NCBI GenBank assembly: GCA_016870995.1
Contig: VFZU01000046.1
Span: 1 to 42,259 of the forward strand
Length of the DNA stretch: 42,259 bases
Origin: Acidobacteriota bacterium
Lineage (GTDB): Bacteria; Acidobacteriota; Terriglobia; Bryobacterales; Bryobacteraceae
Reading direction: 5' to 3'
In this document: one piece after another, positions 17,222-25,931 of the stretch
How positions within the stretch are numbered: the stretch's first letter is position 1
Layout of the letters: the number at the start of each line of letters is the position of its first letter
Notes under the pieces: model-generated
Told to the model about the DNA's origin: nothing
Database searches by the model: none
The model's input: only the letters and a program-made list of their open reading frames with translations
Program-made: the position numbers and the translations under genes

Positions 17222-17274
17222 CCTTAGCCCTTACAGGTTCACAGTACGTTTTACGGCCAGACAGTAAAATTTTC

Positions 17275-17282
17275 TATACAAT
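17275..17282 (+). promoter_or_regulatory. Possible -10 element upstream of sdhC
   Basis: The 138-bp gap before sdhC contains an AT-rich patch, TATACAAT at 17275-17282, that resembles a sigma-70 -10 box about 80 bp before the start codon. Only a weak -35 candidate (TTTACG near 17250) is present and its spacing is poor. This is a guess from base composition and position. Confidence 0.25.
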
Positions 17283-17359
17283 ACAGGTAGCCCGTCATCC
17301 ACGGAAGTGGAAACCTAGAACTCCGCTTTCTGAACAAGTTCCGAGGCCCAACAATCTTT

Positions 17360-18064
17360 ATGGCAACCGCTGCTGCCCCAAATTCGAAGCTCCAGCAATC
17401 CCTGGCGCTCTATCAATCCACGATCGGAAAAAAATACGTTGTCGCTGTGACCGGCGCTGTATTGTTTCTCTTCACGATCGGCCATATGCTTGGCAATCTA
17501 CAGATTTATCTCCCTAATGCGCAGGAGGCTTTGGCGAACTATGCGAAGCTGCTGCACGCCTCGGCTGAATTGCTGTGGGCCGTGCGCATCGCATTGTTGA
17601 CCTGCTTTGTGCTGCATGTTGTGACGATTGCGCAGTTGTACAACCTGAACCGGGCGGCACGGCCGCAATCGTACGTGATGAAAACCCCGACGATGTCGAC
17701 CTATGCATCCCGGACGATGTATTTGTCGGGCCCGATTTTGCTCTTCTTCGTGCTGTACCACTTGAGCCACCTGACGACGGGGGCGACGCACCCGAGTTTT
17801 GTCGAGATGGATCCGTATCACAACCTTGTGACCGGGTTCCGTCAGCCAATGGCATCGCTGTTCTACATCATCGCGATGAGCATGCTGGGACTGCACCTCA
17901 CGCATGGAGTGTGGAGCATGTTTCAGTCGATGGGCTTCAATCACCCGCGGTACCGCAATGGACTGCGCAATTTTGCGACGGCGGCCGCAGCGATTATTTC
18001 GCTCGGAAACATCTCGATTCCGGTTTGCGTGCTGCTGGGAATTCTTGGAAAGGATTTGGTCTAG
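17360..18064 (+). CDS. sdhC: Succinate dehydrogenase cytochrome b subunit (single-subunit, diheme b558 type)
   Basis: A 234-residue membrane anchor with five helices (about 24-44, 72-94, 120-140, 165-188 and 208-230). Histidines 42, 86, 134 and 179 lie in four successive helices with the spacing expected of the four heme ligands in the Bacillus-type SdhC. One fused anchor replaces the separate SdhC and SdhD of E. coli, and no sdhD is present. The segment STIGKKYVVAVTGAVLFLF is typical of the family. The gene leads the sdhCAB operon, with sdhA 3 bp downstream. The quinone used is probably menaquinone, by family analogy. Confidence 0.92.
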   Translation: MATAAAPNSKLQQSLALYQSTIGKKYVVAVTGAVLFLFTIGHMLGNLQIYLPNAQEALANYAKLLHASAELLWAVRIALLTCFVLHVVTIAQLYNLNRAARPQSYVMKTPTMSTYASRTMYLSGPILLFFVLYHLSHLTTGATHPSFVEMDPYHNLVTGFRQPMASLFYIIAMSMLGLHLTHGVWSMFQSMGFNHPRYRNGLRNFATAAAAIISLGNISIPVCVLLGILGKDLV

Positions 18065-18067
18065 ACG

Positions 18068-19981
18068 ATGACACTCAACTCCCGTATCCCGACTGGCCCG
18101 ATTGAAAAGGCGTGGGAATCGACCAAGTTCAATATGAAGCTGGTGAACCCGGCGAACAAGCGGAAATATCACGTAATTGTGGTGGGTACCGGGTTGGCCG
18201 GTGGCGCTTGCGCGGCTTCTCTCGGCGAGCTTGGCTATAACGTAACGGCATTCTGTTTTCAGGATTCGCCCCGGCGGGCGCATTCGATCGCAGCACAGGG
18301 CGGCATCAATGCTGCCAAGAACTACCGCAATGACGGCGACTCGATCTACCGGTTGTTCTACGACACGCTGAAGGGCGGAGATTTCAGAGCTCGCGAGCAC
18401 AACGTCTACCGGCTGGCGCAGGTGTCGGTGAACATCATCGACCAGTGCGTGGCGCAGGGTGTGCCGTTTGCGCGCGAATACGGCGGGACCCTCGCCAACC
18501 GTTCGTTTGGCGGAGCGCAGGTTTCGCGTACGTTTTACGCGCGAGGGCAGACAGGGCAACAGTTGTTGATTGGCGCATACCAAGCGCTGGAGCGTCAGGT
18601 AGCGAGCGGTCAGGTGAAAATGCTGACGCGCAGCGAGATGGTCGATCTGATTGTGATCGATGGCAAGGCGCGCGGAATCGTGACCCGCAATCTGGTGACG
18701 GGCAAGATGGACATCCATATTGCCGATGCAGTGGTGATGGGCACGGGCGGGTACGGCAATGTGTTTTACCTGTCGACGAACGCGAAGGGATCGAATGTGA
18801 CAGCGTCGTGGCGCGCTTATAAGCGAGGGGCGCTGTTTGCGAACCCCTGCTTTACGCAGATCCACCCGACCTGCATCCCCGTATCGGGCGAGTATCAATC
18901 GAAGCTGACGTTGATGTCGGAATCGTTGCGTAATGATGGCCGGATCTGGGCTCCGAAGCAGCTGGGCGACAAGCGGTCTGCCGATCAGATTCCTGAAGGG
19001 GATCGTGACTACTACCTCGAGCGGATGTATCCGAGCTTTGGCAACCTGGCGCCTCGTGATATTTCATCGCGCGCGGCCAAGCGGGTCTGCGATGAGGGTC
19101 GTGGCGTAGGCGAGACCGGACTGGGTGTGTATCTTGACTTCCGTGACTCGATCCAGCGTCTGGGTGAGAACACGATTCGCGAACGGTACGGCAACCTGTT
19201 CGAAATCTATGAGCGGATTACGGGCGAGAACCCGTACAAGTCGCCGATGCGGATCTTCCCGGCGGTTCACTACACCATGGGCGGGCTGTGGGTGGATTAC
19301 CACCTGATGTCGACGATCCCTGGATTGTTCGTGCTGGGCGAGGCCAATTTCTCTGATCACGGAGCAAACCGGCTGGGCGCGAGCGCGCTGATGCAGGGCT
19401 TGGCCGATGGGTACTTTGTGGCGCCTTACACGATCACGAACTACCTGGCAGACACGAAGCTTGAAAAGGTTTCTGCAGATCACATTGAGGCTAAGGGTGC
19501 TCTTGAAAATGCTGAAGGCATCACCAAGCGACTTCTGAACGCCAAGGGCAAGAAAACTGTGACACAGTTCCACCGCGAACTGGGCAAGACGATCTGGGAT
19601 TATTGCGGCATGTCGCGTGATGAAGCTGGCCTGAAGCATGCAATCGGCAAGGTGCAGGAGCTCAAAGAAGAATTCTGGAAGAACGTGACCGTGCCTGGCT
19701 CTGGTTCTGATTTGAACCAGCAGCTTGAAAATGCCGGACGCGTGGCGGACTTCCTTGAGTTGGGCGAACTGATGTGTATCGATGCGCTGGACCGGAATGA
19801 GAGCTGCGGCGGCCACTTCCGCGAAGAGTATCAGACATCGGATGGTGAAGCGCAGCGCGACGACGAGAAGTATTCTTACGTTGCGGCTTGGGAATACAAA
19901 GGTGAAGGCGCGGCCCCGGCATTGAACAAAGAGCCTCTGACGTTTGAATACGTTAAGCCGGCGCAGCGCAGCTATAAGTAA
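18068..19981 (+). CDS. sdhA: Succinate dehydrogenase/fumarate reductase flavoprotein subunit
   Basis: A 637-residue catalytic subunit oxidising succinate to fumarate. The dinucleotide motif is [20 protein letters not shown]. The covalent FAD histidine lies in [15 protein letters not shown]. Substrate-site blocks include [20 protein letters not shown] and [18 protein letters not shown]. The C-terminal capping region ends in the usual Glu-rich [14 protein letters not shown]. Length and motifs match the Bacillus/Bacteroides-type SdhA that pairs with a five-helix SdhC. It lies 3 bp after sdhC and 16 bp before sdhB. Confidence 0.95.
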   Translation: MTLNSRIPTGPIEKAWESTKFNMKLVNPANKRKYHVIVVGTGLAGGACAASLGELGYNVTAFCFQDSPRRAHSIAAQGGINAAKNYRNDGDSIYRLFYDTLKGGDFRAREHNVYRLAQVSVNIIDQCVAQGVPFAREYGGTLANRSFGGAQVSRTFYARGQTGQQLLIGAYQALERQVASGQVKMLTRSEMVDLIVIDGKARGIVTRNLVTGKMDIHIADAVVMGTGGYGNVFYLSTNAKGSNVTASWRAYKRGALFANPCFTQIHPTCIPVSGEYQSKLTLMSESLRNDGRIWAPKQLGDKRSADQIPEGDRDYYLERMYPSFGNLAPRDISSRAAKRVCDEGRGVGETGLGVYLDFRDSIQRLGENTIRERYGNLFEIYERITGENPYKSPMRIFPAVHYTMGGLWVDYHLMSTIPGLFVLGEANFSDHGANRLGASALMQGLADGYFVAPYTITNYLADTKLEKVSADHIEAKGALENAEGITKRLLNAKGKKTVTQFHRELGKTIWDYCGMSRDEAGLKHAIGKVQELKEEFWKNVTVPGSGSDLNQQLENAGRVADFLELGELMCIDALDRNESCGGHFREEYQTSDGEAQRDDEKYSYVAAWEYKGEGAAPALNKEPLTFEYVKPAQRSYK

Positions 19982-19997
19982 TCGAGGAACCCTGAAA

Positions 19998-20771
19998 ATG
20001 AAGCTAACTTTGAATGTGTGGCGTCAATCCGGGCCGAATACGCCTGGCAAGATGGTGAAGTACGACTTGCCCAACGTCAATGAGGACATGTCGTTTCTTG
20101 AGATGCTCGATGTGTTGAACGAGACGCTTATCGCCAAAAGCGAAGAGCCGGTTACGTTTGAGCATGATTGCCGCGAAGGGATCTGCGGCTCTTGCGGATT
20201 CATGATCAACGGGAAAGCGCATGGCGGCTTCCCGAAAACGACGGTGTGCCAGCTGCATATGCGGCACTACAAGGATGGCGACGAGATTTTCATTGAACCG
20301 TGGCGGGCGACGGCGTTCCCGATCGTGAAGGATCTGATGGTGAACCGCTCGGCGTTTGACCGGATCATTCAGGCAGGCGGTTTTATCTCGGTTCCGACAG
20401 GCTCGGCCGTGGACGGGAATGCGATTCCGATTCCGAAATCGAACGCGGATCGAGCGATGGATGCGGCGCAGTGCATTGGCTGCGGAGCTTGTGTTGCCAG
20501 TTGCACGAACGCATCGGCGAGCTTGTTTACTTCCGCAAAGATTGCTCACTTGAACCTGTTGCCGCAGGGCCAGCCGGAAAAACTGGATCGGGCGTTGAAA
20601 ATGGTCACGGTGATGAACGAAGAGAAGTTCGGATCCTGCACGAATCTGCAGGAGTGCGAGGCGACTTGCCCGAAGGGAATCTCGATCGAAAACATCGCGA
20701 TCATGAACCGGCACTTTGTTGAGGCGAGCTTTATGCAACGTCCTGCGATGAGCGAGGGCGGAGCGGGGTGA
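19998..20771 (+). CDS. sdhB: Succinate dehydrogenase iron-sulfur subunit
   Basis: A 257-residue electron-transfer subunit. The N-terminal ferredoxin-like domain holds the [2Fe-2S] ligands Cys58, Cys63, Cys66 and Cys84 (CREGICGSC and TTVCQL). The C-terminal domain has [11 protein letters not shown] and CEATCPKG for the [4Fe-4S] and [3Fe-4S] clusters. GAGG at 19984-19987 precedes ATG 19998. The longer frame from 19944 overlaps sdhA and is not needed. The stop overlaps the next gene's GTG as GTGA. Confidence 0.94.
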   Translation: MKLTLNVWRQSGPNTPGKMVKYDLPNVNEDMSFLEMLDVLNETLIAKSEEPVTFEHDCREGICGSCGFMINGKAHGGFPKTTVCQLHMRHYKDGDEIFIEPWRATAFPIVKDLMVNRSAFDRIIQAGGFISVPTGSAVDGNAIPIPKSNADRAMDAAQCIGCGACVASCTNASASLFTSAKIAHLNLLPQGQPEKLDRALKMVTVMNEEKFGSCTNLQECEATCPKGISIENIAIMNRHFVEASFMQRPAMSEGGAG

Positions 20772-21418
20772 GCCTGGTCGATCACATCTCGCAGCATCTA
20801 TACACGGCGGTGCTCTCAGACTCACTAGATAGTCTGGGACACCGCCGTCAGGTTATGCGGGAGTACATCCGGCCCGTGCATTCGCGTTATAAGGTGGTAG
20901 CGGGTTACGCGCATACGATCGCATTTGAGGACAGCGATGTTGTGCTCGAAAATCCCTTTGACGCCGAGATTGAAGCGGTGGATGCGATTGAGCGGGATGC
21001 GATGGTGGTGATCGCGACGGGACTTTCGATTCAGAATGCGCCGTGGGGAGAATTGCTGTCGACGGCAGCGGTGGCGCGAGGGTCGCGTGGGGCGGTGATG
21101 GATGGGTTTGTGCGGGATGTGAAGTTGATTGAAGAATTGGGGTACCCGGTGTTTGCAACCGGGATGAAGCCAGTAGATTCGAATGGGCGGGGCGTGCTAG
21201 TTTCGTGGGGTAAGCCGATCGTTTGCGGGGAGGTCGAGGTTTCGCCAGGAGACTTGATTGTGGCGGATTTCGATGGGGTTGTCGTTGTGCCCGCGCATCT
21301 GATTGAGGCGACGATCGAGAAGGCGAACTCTAAGGTGTTGGGCGAGAACCAATCGCGGGAAGAATTGCGGCGCGGGGCTTATCTGCGGGACGTGTACAAG
21401 AAATACGGCGTTCTGTAG
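20768..21418 (+). CDS. RraA-like protein (4-hydroxy-4-methyl-2-oxoglutarate aldolase/dimethylmenaquinone methyltransferase family)
   Basis: A 216-residue RraA-fold protein. The metal and substrate loop reads [21 protein letters not shown] followed by FVRD, the G-x20-R-D signature of HMG/CHA-type class II aldolases. Later blocks include [16 protein letters not shown]. Members either cleave 4-hydroxy-2-oxo acids to pyruvate or oxaloacetate plus pyruvate, or act as inhibitors of RNase E. The aldolase motif favours the first. The GTG start overlaps the sdhB stop by four bases, which ties its translation to succinate dehydrogenase. The true substrate is unknown. Confidence 0.85.
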   Translation: MSLVDHISQHLYTAVLSDSLDSLGHRRQVMREYIRPVHSRYKVVAGYAHTIAFEDSDVVLENPFDAEIEAVDAIERDAMVVIATGLSIQNAPWGELLSTAAVARGSRGAVMDGFVRDVKLIEELGYPVFATGMKPVDSNGRGVLVSWGKPIVCGEVEVSPGDLIVADFDGVVVVPAHLIEATIEKANSKVLGENQSREELRRGAYLRDVYKKYGVL

Positions 21419-21448
21419 AAATTAGCAGGATCTGCCGATAGTTCGGGC

Positions 21449-22111
21449 ATGTATTGGGTGCCTTTGATTGCCTTACTTGCGCAGGATGCGACCACTTCAT
21501 CGCCGGACCTGACTTTGCACTATCCAAGTGGATCGGTGTCGGCGAGCGTGGCCCGGGAGATGCTGGATGCGCTCGACGAAGAATATGCGCGGATTCGGCA
21601 CGAACTGGGGTGTGTGATTGGGGCGAAGGTGACAGCTATCGTTGTTTCGCAGGATACCTGGCAGGCAATGGGGCATGCGCCCTGGTCTGGCGGGATGTTT
21701 GATGGGCAAATCAACGTACCGTTGGTCTATGAGCGGAGCCGGGTGGGGCCGCAGATGCGCAAAGTGTTTGCACACGAGATGGTGCATGCGTGTGTGGCGA
21801 GGTTTGGCAATTTCCCGACCTGGTTGCATGAAGGATTGGCGCAGAGGTTGAGCGGGGAGAGGTTGACAGAGGATCAGCGGCGGCAATTGCGACAGGCGGT
21901 GTCGGCGGGACGACTGCCAGGGCTGGAGCGCCTGGCAGGCTATTGGGGTGGCTTGTCGGCGGAACAGGCTTCTACTGCCTATGCTTATTCCTTGTGGGCG
22001 GCGGAAGTTTGGGCCGAGACGGATGGGGCAGAATCGATTCGTCAATTGCTGCGCAACCCGTCCCGGCTGAAGGACCTTACCGAGCGGTTGAATCAGACGC
22101 TGGCGCGTTAA
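21449..22111 (+). CDS. Exported peptidase MA-like (gluzincin) protein
   Basis: A 220-residue protein beginning with a short hydrophobic leader (WVPLIALLAQ). It carries a zinc-metallopeptidase HExxH motif at His109-Glu110-His113 (HEMVH) and a downstream Glu128 in WLHEGLAQ that fits the third zinc ligand of gluzincins. The C-terminal half is helical and contains the repeat-like YAYSLWAAEVW. It follows the RraA-like gene by 30 bp and may share its transcript. Its last 35 bp overlap the 3' end of the thioredoxin gene in convergent orientation. The substrate is unknown. Confidence 0.78.
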   Translation: MYWVPLIALLAQDATTSSPDLTLHYPSGSVSASVAREMLDALDEEYARIRHELGCVIGAKVTAIVVSQDTWQAMGHAPWSGGMFDGQINVPLVYERSRVGPQMRKVFAHEMVHACVARFGNFPTWLHEGLAQRLSGERLTEDQRRQLRQAVSAGRLPGLERLAGYWGGLSAEQASTAYAYSLWAAEVWAETDGAESIRQLLRNPSRLKDLTERLNQTLAR

Positions 22112-22757
22112 GGGCGGCGAGGATCTGGCGCTCGAGAGCCCCGGCATCGATCTTGCCGTTGATGCGGGCGATCTGTTTGCCTTCACGATCCATCAGGACG
22201 GTAACGGGGAGAGCTTCGATGGGGCCGAAGAACTTGGCGAGTTCGCTCGACGGCTTCTCAAGCTTGAAACCCAGGCGCTGTTGGGATGCGAAGGCAAGAA
22301 CGGAATCCCAATCTCCATCGTCGACAGAGACGCCAACCATGGCGAGGCCGGAAGACTCAAGGCGTTGCCGAATGGACTCGAGGGCTGGCAGTTCTTCACG
22401 GCAGGGTGCGCACCAGGTCGCCCAGAAGTTGACGGCAAGGACTTTGCCACGGTAGGGTGCGAGTGCACTGGCATCGGTTGATGCGGCGGTGTCGGACACT
22501 CCTACAGCGGCGCGGCAAGCCTCCAGGCAGCGGGCGGCAAATGCCTGAGTATCCGGCAGCACGGCGGCCAAGCCGACAAGGGTGAATGTCACGCCGAGAA
22601 TCGAAGCCCGTGTGGCAAGACTCCTGGTGGGTGCCTTTCGTTGCCTCAAGATGCGGAGGGCGGAATCCATTCCCTGGTCAGCCGAATGGCCCGGTTGCAG
22701 CGCTTGCATTTTCGTGTCGACCCATTGCTGGGTGTCATTGCTGTTGGTCATGACCAA
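22077..22757 (-). CDS. Single-pass membrane TlpA/ResA-like thioredoxin with anti-sigma-like N-terminus
   Basis: A 226-residue protein. A cytoplasmic N-terminus of about 48 residues (QQWVDTKMQALQP...) is followed by a membrane helix at about 50-67 and a periplasmic thioredoxin domain with VNFWATWCAPCREELPAL (Cys116, Cys119). This redox pair typically reduces periplasmic disulfides or serves cytochrome c maturation. It directly follows an ECF sigma gene (23-bp overlap), the usual place for an anti-sigma factor, so the N-terminus could bind the sigma factor and the thioredoxin domain sense redox state. That is an inference. The start is GTG/ATG at 22757 or 22751. Confidence 0.82.
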   Translation of the reverse strand: MVMTNSNDTQQWVDTKMQALQPGHSADQGMDSALRILRQRKAPTRSLATRASILGVTFTLVGLAAVLPDTQAFAARCLEACRAAVGVSDTAASTDASALAPYRGKVLAVNFWATWCAPCREELPALESIRQRLESSGLAMVGVSVDDGDWDSVLAFASQQRLGFKLEKPSSELAKFFGPIEALPVTVLMDREGKQIARINGKIDAGALERQILAALNAPASDSTAR

Positions 22758-23280
22758 ATCTCCTCAAGTATTCGTTTTTGAAGGCCTGTTGTGCCCTGGA
22801 CAACATCGTGCCCACGGAGGTTTGTTTCAGCTGCAAGGCGTCGCCCAATTCGGAGTAACTGAATCCAACAGATCGCAGAACGAGAAGCTCGGCGTCTCGC
22901 TTGGGGATCGAGGCGAGAACCATGCGAACTCGATCCTTTTCGAGTTGCGAATCGAAGAGTTCATCGGGTGCCGGATGGTGGCCGAAGATCCTCATGAGGC
23001 CCGAGTACTTCTCAAAGTGCTGCTGACGTCTCAGCTCGTCGAGGCCGAGCCGCAGAGCAGTTCGACATAGCCACGAGTGCTCGATAGCTTGCCCCGCTAA
23101 GCCCGCGCGGGGAAAGCGTAGGATTGCTTCAACGGCGAGTTCTTCGGCGCGAGAGGGATTCTTGATGACTCACGAAACGACGCGAATCAGATTCGGATAG
23201 TGATCGAAAAAGATTCGCTCCAGGTCGCGGGAGTGAGCGGTTGCTACTTGTTGGTTGATTGCTTCGCTTTGCGCTTCCAC
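22735..23280 (-). pseudogene. ECF RNA polymerase sigma factor interrupted by an in-frame TGA
   Basis: Read from GTG 23280 there is one frame of 181 codons broken only at codon 37 by TGA (complement of 23170-23172). Before the stop, RDLERIFFDHYPNLIRVVS is a sigma region-2 start. After it, VIKNPSRAEELAVEAILRF and WLCRTALRLGLDELRR continue region 2. The C-terminal 86 residues (from ATG 22995) are a full region 4 with a helix-turn-helix (FSYSELGDALQLKQTSVGTML). An arginine CGA-to-TGA change would explain the stop. Only a region-4 fragment can be translated conventionally. The gene sits 39 bp after mrp and overlaps the membrane thioredoxin gene. Confidence 0.8.
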
Positions 23281-23319
23281 AATGTAAGAGCGCTCAAGCG
23301 TTTCTATTTGTGACGAAGG

Positions 23320-24123
23320 TTAGTCACTAATGGTCATCGTCGGGCCGCTGTTCTTGTTGACTTCGGCGCAGCGGGCTTCGACCTGCTTGGCGACTTCATA
23401 GAAGCCTGAGGCCAGTTCGCTGGCGGGACCTTCGAGGGCAACCGGTTTGCCCGAGTCGCCGCCCTTGCGGATTTCGGGGATGAGAGCCAGTTCGCCGAGG
23501 AAGTTGATGTTCATCACCTCAGCGGTCTTTTTGCCTGCACCGTGGCCGAAGACGTCGATTCGCTCTTTGCTTTGCGGGGCGATGAGGTAGCTCATGTTCT
23601 CGACCATGCCGAGGACGGGAACTTTGACCTGATGAAACATATTGACAGCTTTACGGGCGTCCTCAAGGCTGACGTCGCTGGGCGTGGTAACCACGACAGC
23701 GCCGTTGAGTTTGGTGGATTGCATCAGGCTGAGCTGCACGTCGCCGGTGCCGGGAGGGAGATCGATGATGAGATAGTCGAGCTCGCCCCATTCGACTTGG
23801 CGGAGGAACTGCTGCATTACGTTGTGAAGCATGGGGCCACGCCAGACGAGCGGTTTGTCGCCGGGATTGAGAAAGCCCATCGACATGACACGGAGGCCTT
23901 CCTTAACGATGGGGCGGATGCGCTGGCCGTCGGTGAGTGGGGCTTCGCTGACGCCCATCATGAGGGGTACATTGGGGCCGTATACGTCGGCGTCCAAAAG
24001 GCCAACACGATTGCCGAGTCGGGAGAGTGCAATCGCGACGTTTACGCTAACTGTGGTTTTACCAACGCCGCCTTTACCTGAACCGATGGCGACGATGTTT
24101 TGGATACCCGGAATGTCCTGCAT
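23320..24123 (-). CDS. Mrp/NBP35-type P-loop ATPase without the CPxC motif
   Basis: A 267-residue MinD-superfamily ATPase. It has the deviant Walker A GSGKGGVGKTT, an LDADVYGPN block and LIIDLPPGTGD, all typical of Mrp/ApbC iron-sulfur carriers. Two family features are missing. There is no N-terminal MIP18/DUF59 domain, and the cluster-binding CPxC usually found in MSYFxCPHCGER is replaced by MSYLIAPQSKER. It may carry no cluster, or act in another ParA-like role. Its ATG shares one base with the stop of the upstream hydrolase (TAATG), so they are translationally linked. Confidence 0.88.
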   Translation of the reverse strand: MQDIPGIQNIVAIGSGKGGVGKTTVSVNVAIALSRLGNRVGLLDADVYGPNVPLMMGVSEAPLTDGQRIRPIVKEGLRVMSMGFLNPGDKPLVWRGPMLHNVMQQFLRQVEWGELDYLIIDLPPGTGDVQLSLMQSTKLNGAVVVTTPSDVSLEDARKAVNMFHQVKVPVLGMVENMSYLIAPQSKERIDVFGHGAGKKTAEVMNINFLGELALIPEIRKGGDSGKPVALEGPASELASGFYEVAKQVEARCAEVNKNSGPTMTISD

Positions 24124-25925
24124 TACTTCGAGGATAACAACCAGTCCCAGGCCTGTCCGGCTCGGGCGACGACAGATTCGAGGTCACGTTCGAGGAGGAG
24201 GCGGGATTGGATCATTTCCTGTGCGTGGGCGCGGACTTTAGCCACGTAATCGGCTTTGGAGGAGTAGAGTTTTTCGACTTTTTCCTTCGGGAGAGGGAAG
24301 GTGGAGCCGACCATGTCGTTGATGTAATTCTTGGGTGCGTTGGGGTCGGCACGGTAGTTCCAGCCGCGGTAGAGAGCCAGTGGTGCAGACAGTTCGGGCA
24401 GGCGGATGCCGCCGAGTTCATTACCGTCGGGGCCGATTGCAGGAACGAAGAGGGGGAAGAGCTTGCCAAGAGTGGGCGGTTCGGTTTTGTAGTCGGCGCG
24501 CCAGGCTCGCATGGGCTGCTTCGGGGAGCCAGCGTCTCTGATGGATTCGAAAGGCACGAGTTCCTTGCGATCGATGCGGGGGTAGCGGCTTTCGGGCGGG
24601 GCGGTGTTGTCTTTGACCCAGGCGAACATGGCGGAGAGAAAAGCGCGATAGAGCGGGCGATAGTCGTTCATGTTCGCGAAGTTGACGGTGCCCGCCTTAG
24701 GAGGTGGAAGGCGACCGGGACCGTGTTGGCTGCCGGCGACGTAATAGATGCGTGTGTTGGGAGCGAGCTCGGCGTCCTGCTTGCCATCGGGGGTGATGTG
24801 AATCAGGGCGGCATTGCGGCCCCAATATTCGTAGCTGCCATTGGTGTAGAAGATCTTCGGGACATCCTTGACGTTTGCGAGGAGGCCACCTGAAAGGTTC
24901 GTTTCCGGATCGGTTTGCGGGAGGTCTGTATAGGGAAAGAGGTCGCTGGGGTAGAAGAAGTTGAAGGTAGGGTGACCGTCACGGCTTGGTTGAGCGCCGC
25001 GGATGTTAAAGCTGCCACGGCCGGCACCAGCGACGTTGGCCCAAACGCCATCGAAGACCTTGCGGCCCTTCTCGTCGGTATTGAAGCCGTCATAGAGATA
25101 CTGGCGCAAGAAGCGGCCACTTTGGGAGGTGCCGAAGGCGATGGCACGCTTCATGTGGCGGAAGTGATCGCCGAGCAGAACGGTGCCTTTGTTTTCGTAG
25201 CGGAGGAAGCTGATGACATCACGGATGGCAGCGAGGCCAGTGCCGGCGACGACAGGATCTTTGGTGGTGTAGGTGGCCTCGTAGATCTGGTAGGGCTGGA
25301 AGCCGGTGGGCATCTGAATCGAGGTTTTGGCATCGTTCAGCAACCAGCCATCGCGAAGCTGCTGGCGCTTGCCGTCGCGCGTATCGCGGATTGTAAGCGT
25401 GACTGCGCCGGAAGCCGGATAGGCCTGCATGGTGCGGTCGCCGAGGCTCATGGTTGTGGTTTTTGCATGCGGGATGAACTCGCTGCGGATGAGAGCCTCG
25501 ATGCCTTTGGCGATGGGAGGGTAGACGCGGAGGAGATCCGGCGAGACTGGGACGTCCCATTGCCAGCCGACCCAGACGAGCGTGTAGCCCTGCTCCATCA
25601 GGAAGGGCTCGCCGAACATGCCGGTGAGGCCTTTGCCGCCGCGGTTCGAGACCTCAAAGAGGATGGTGCCATTGCCCGTGGCTGGGTCGCGTGGCTTGAG
25701 AACGACGAGGTCTGCGGTGAAGCGCACAAGGCCATTTTCATCGACCGGTGCAAATTCGATGTCGCGGATGATCTTGTTGGCCTCGGCTTTGGGATCGATG
25801 ACGAAGTAAGCTTTGGCGGCGATGCGCTCATAGCGTTCGCCGTGATCACCACGCTCGGTGAGATAGATCTTTTCAACCGCGGCGGGAAGAGACGCAGCGG
25901 CAAGGAATAGCGCGAGATATCGCAT
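24123..25925 (-). CDS. Exported alpha/beta hydrolase domain protein (Abhydrolase_10-like)
   Basis: A 600-residue secreted protein with signal peptide YLALFLAAASLPAAVEK. The catalytic nucleophile appears in IAFGTSQSGRFLRQYLYDG. A large second half carries a HGPGRLPP block and a cap region ending in KVRAHAQEMI. The pattern matches a family of periplasmic hydrolases common in Acidobacteriota and Proteobacteria and mostly uncharacterised. It lies 5 bp downstream of another exported hydrolase and one base over mrp. The substrate is unknown. Ester hydrolysis is a family-level guess. Confidence 0.82.
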   Translation of the reverse strand: MRYLALFLAAASLPAAVEKIYLTERGDHGERYERIAAKAYFVIDPKAEANKIIRDIEFAPVDENGLVRFTADLVVLKPRDPATGNGTILFEVSNRGGKGLTGMFGEPFLMEQGYTLVWVGWQWDVPVSPDLLRVYPPIAKGIEALIRSEFIPHAKTTTMSLGDRTMQAYPASGAVTLTIRDTRDGKRQQLRDGWLLNDAKTSIQMPTGFQPYQIYEATYTTKDPVVAGTGLAAIRDVISFLRYENKGTVLLGDHFRHMKRAIAFGTSQSGRFLRQYLYDGFNTDEKGRKVFDGVWANVAGAGRGSFNIRGAQPSRDGHPTFNFFYPSDLFPYTDLPQTDPETNLSGGLLANVKDVPKIFYTNGSYEYWGRNAALIHITPDGKQDAELAPNTRIYYVAGSQHGPGRLPPPKAGTVNFANMNDYRPLYRAFLSAMFAWVKDNTAPPESRYPRIDRKELVPFESIRDAGSPKQPMRAWRADYKTEPPTLGKLFPLFVPAIGPDGNELGGIRLPELSAPLALYRGWNYRADPNAPKNYINDMVGSTFPLPKEKVEKLYSSKADYVAKVRAHAQEMIQSRLLLERDLESVVARAGQAWDWLLSSK

Positions 25926-25931
25926 GGATGG

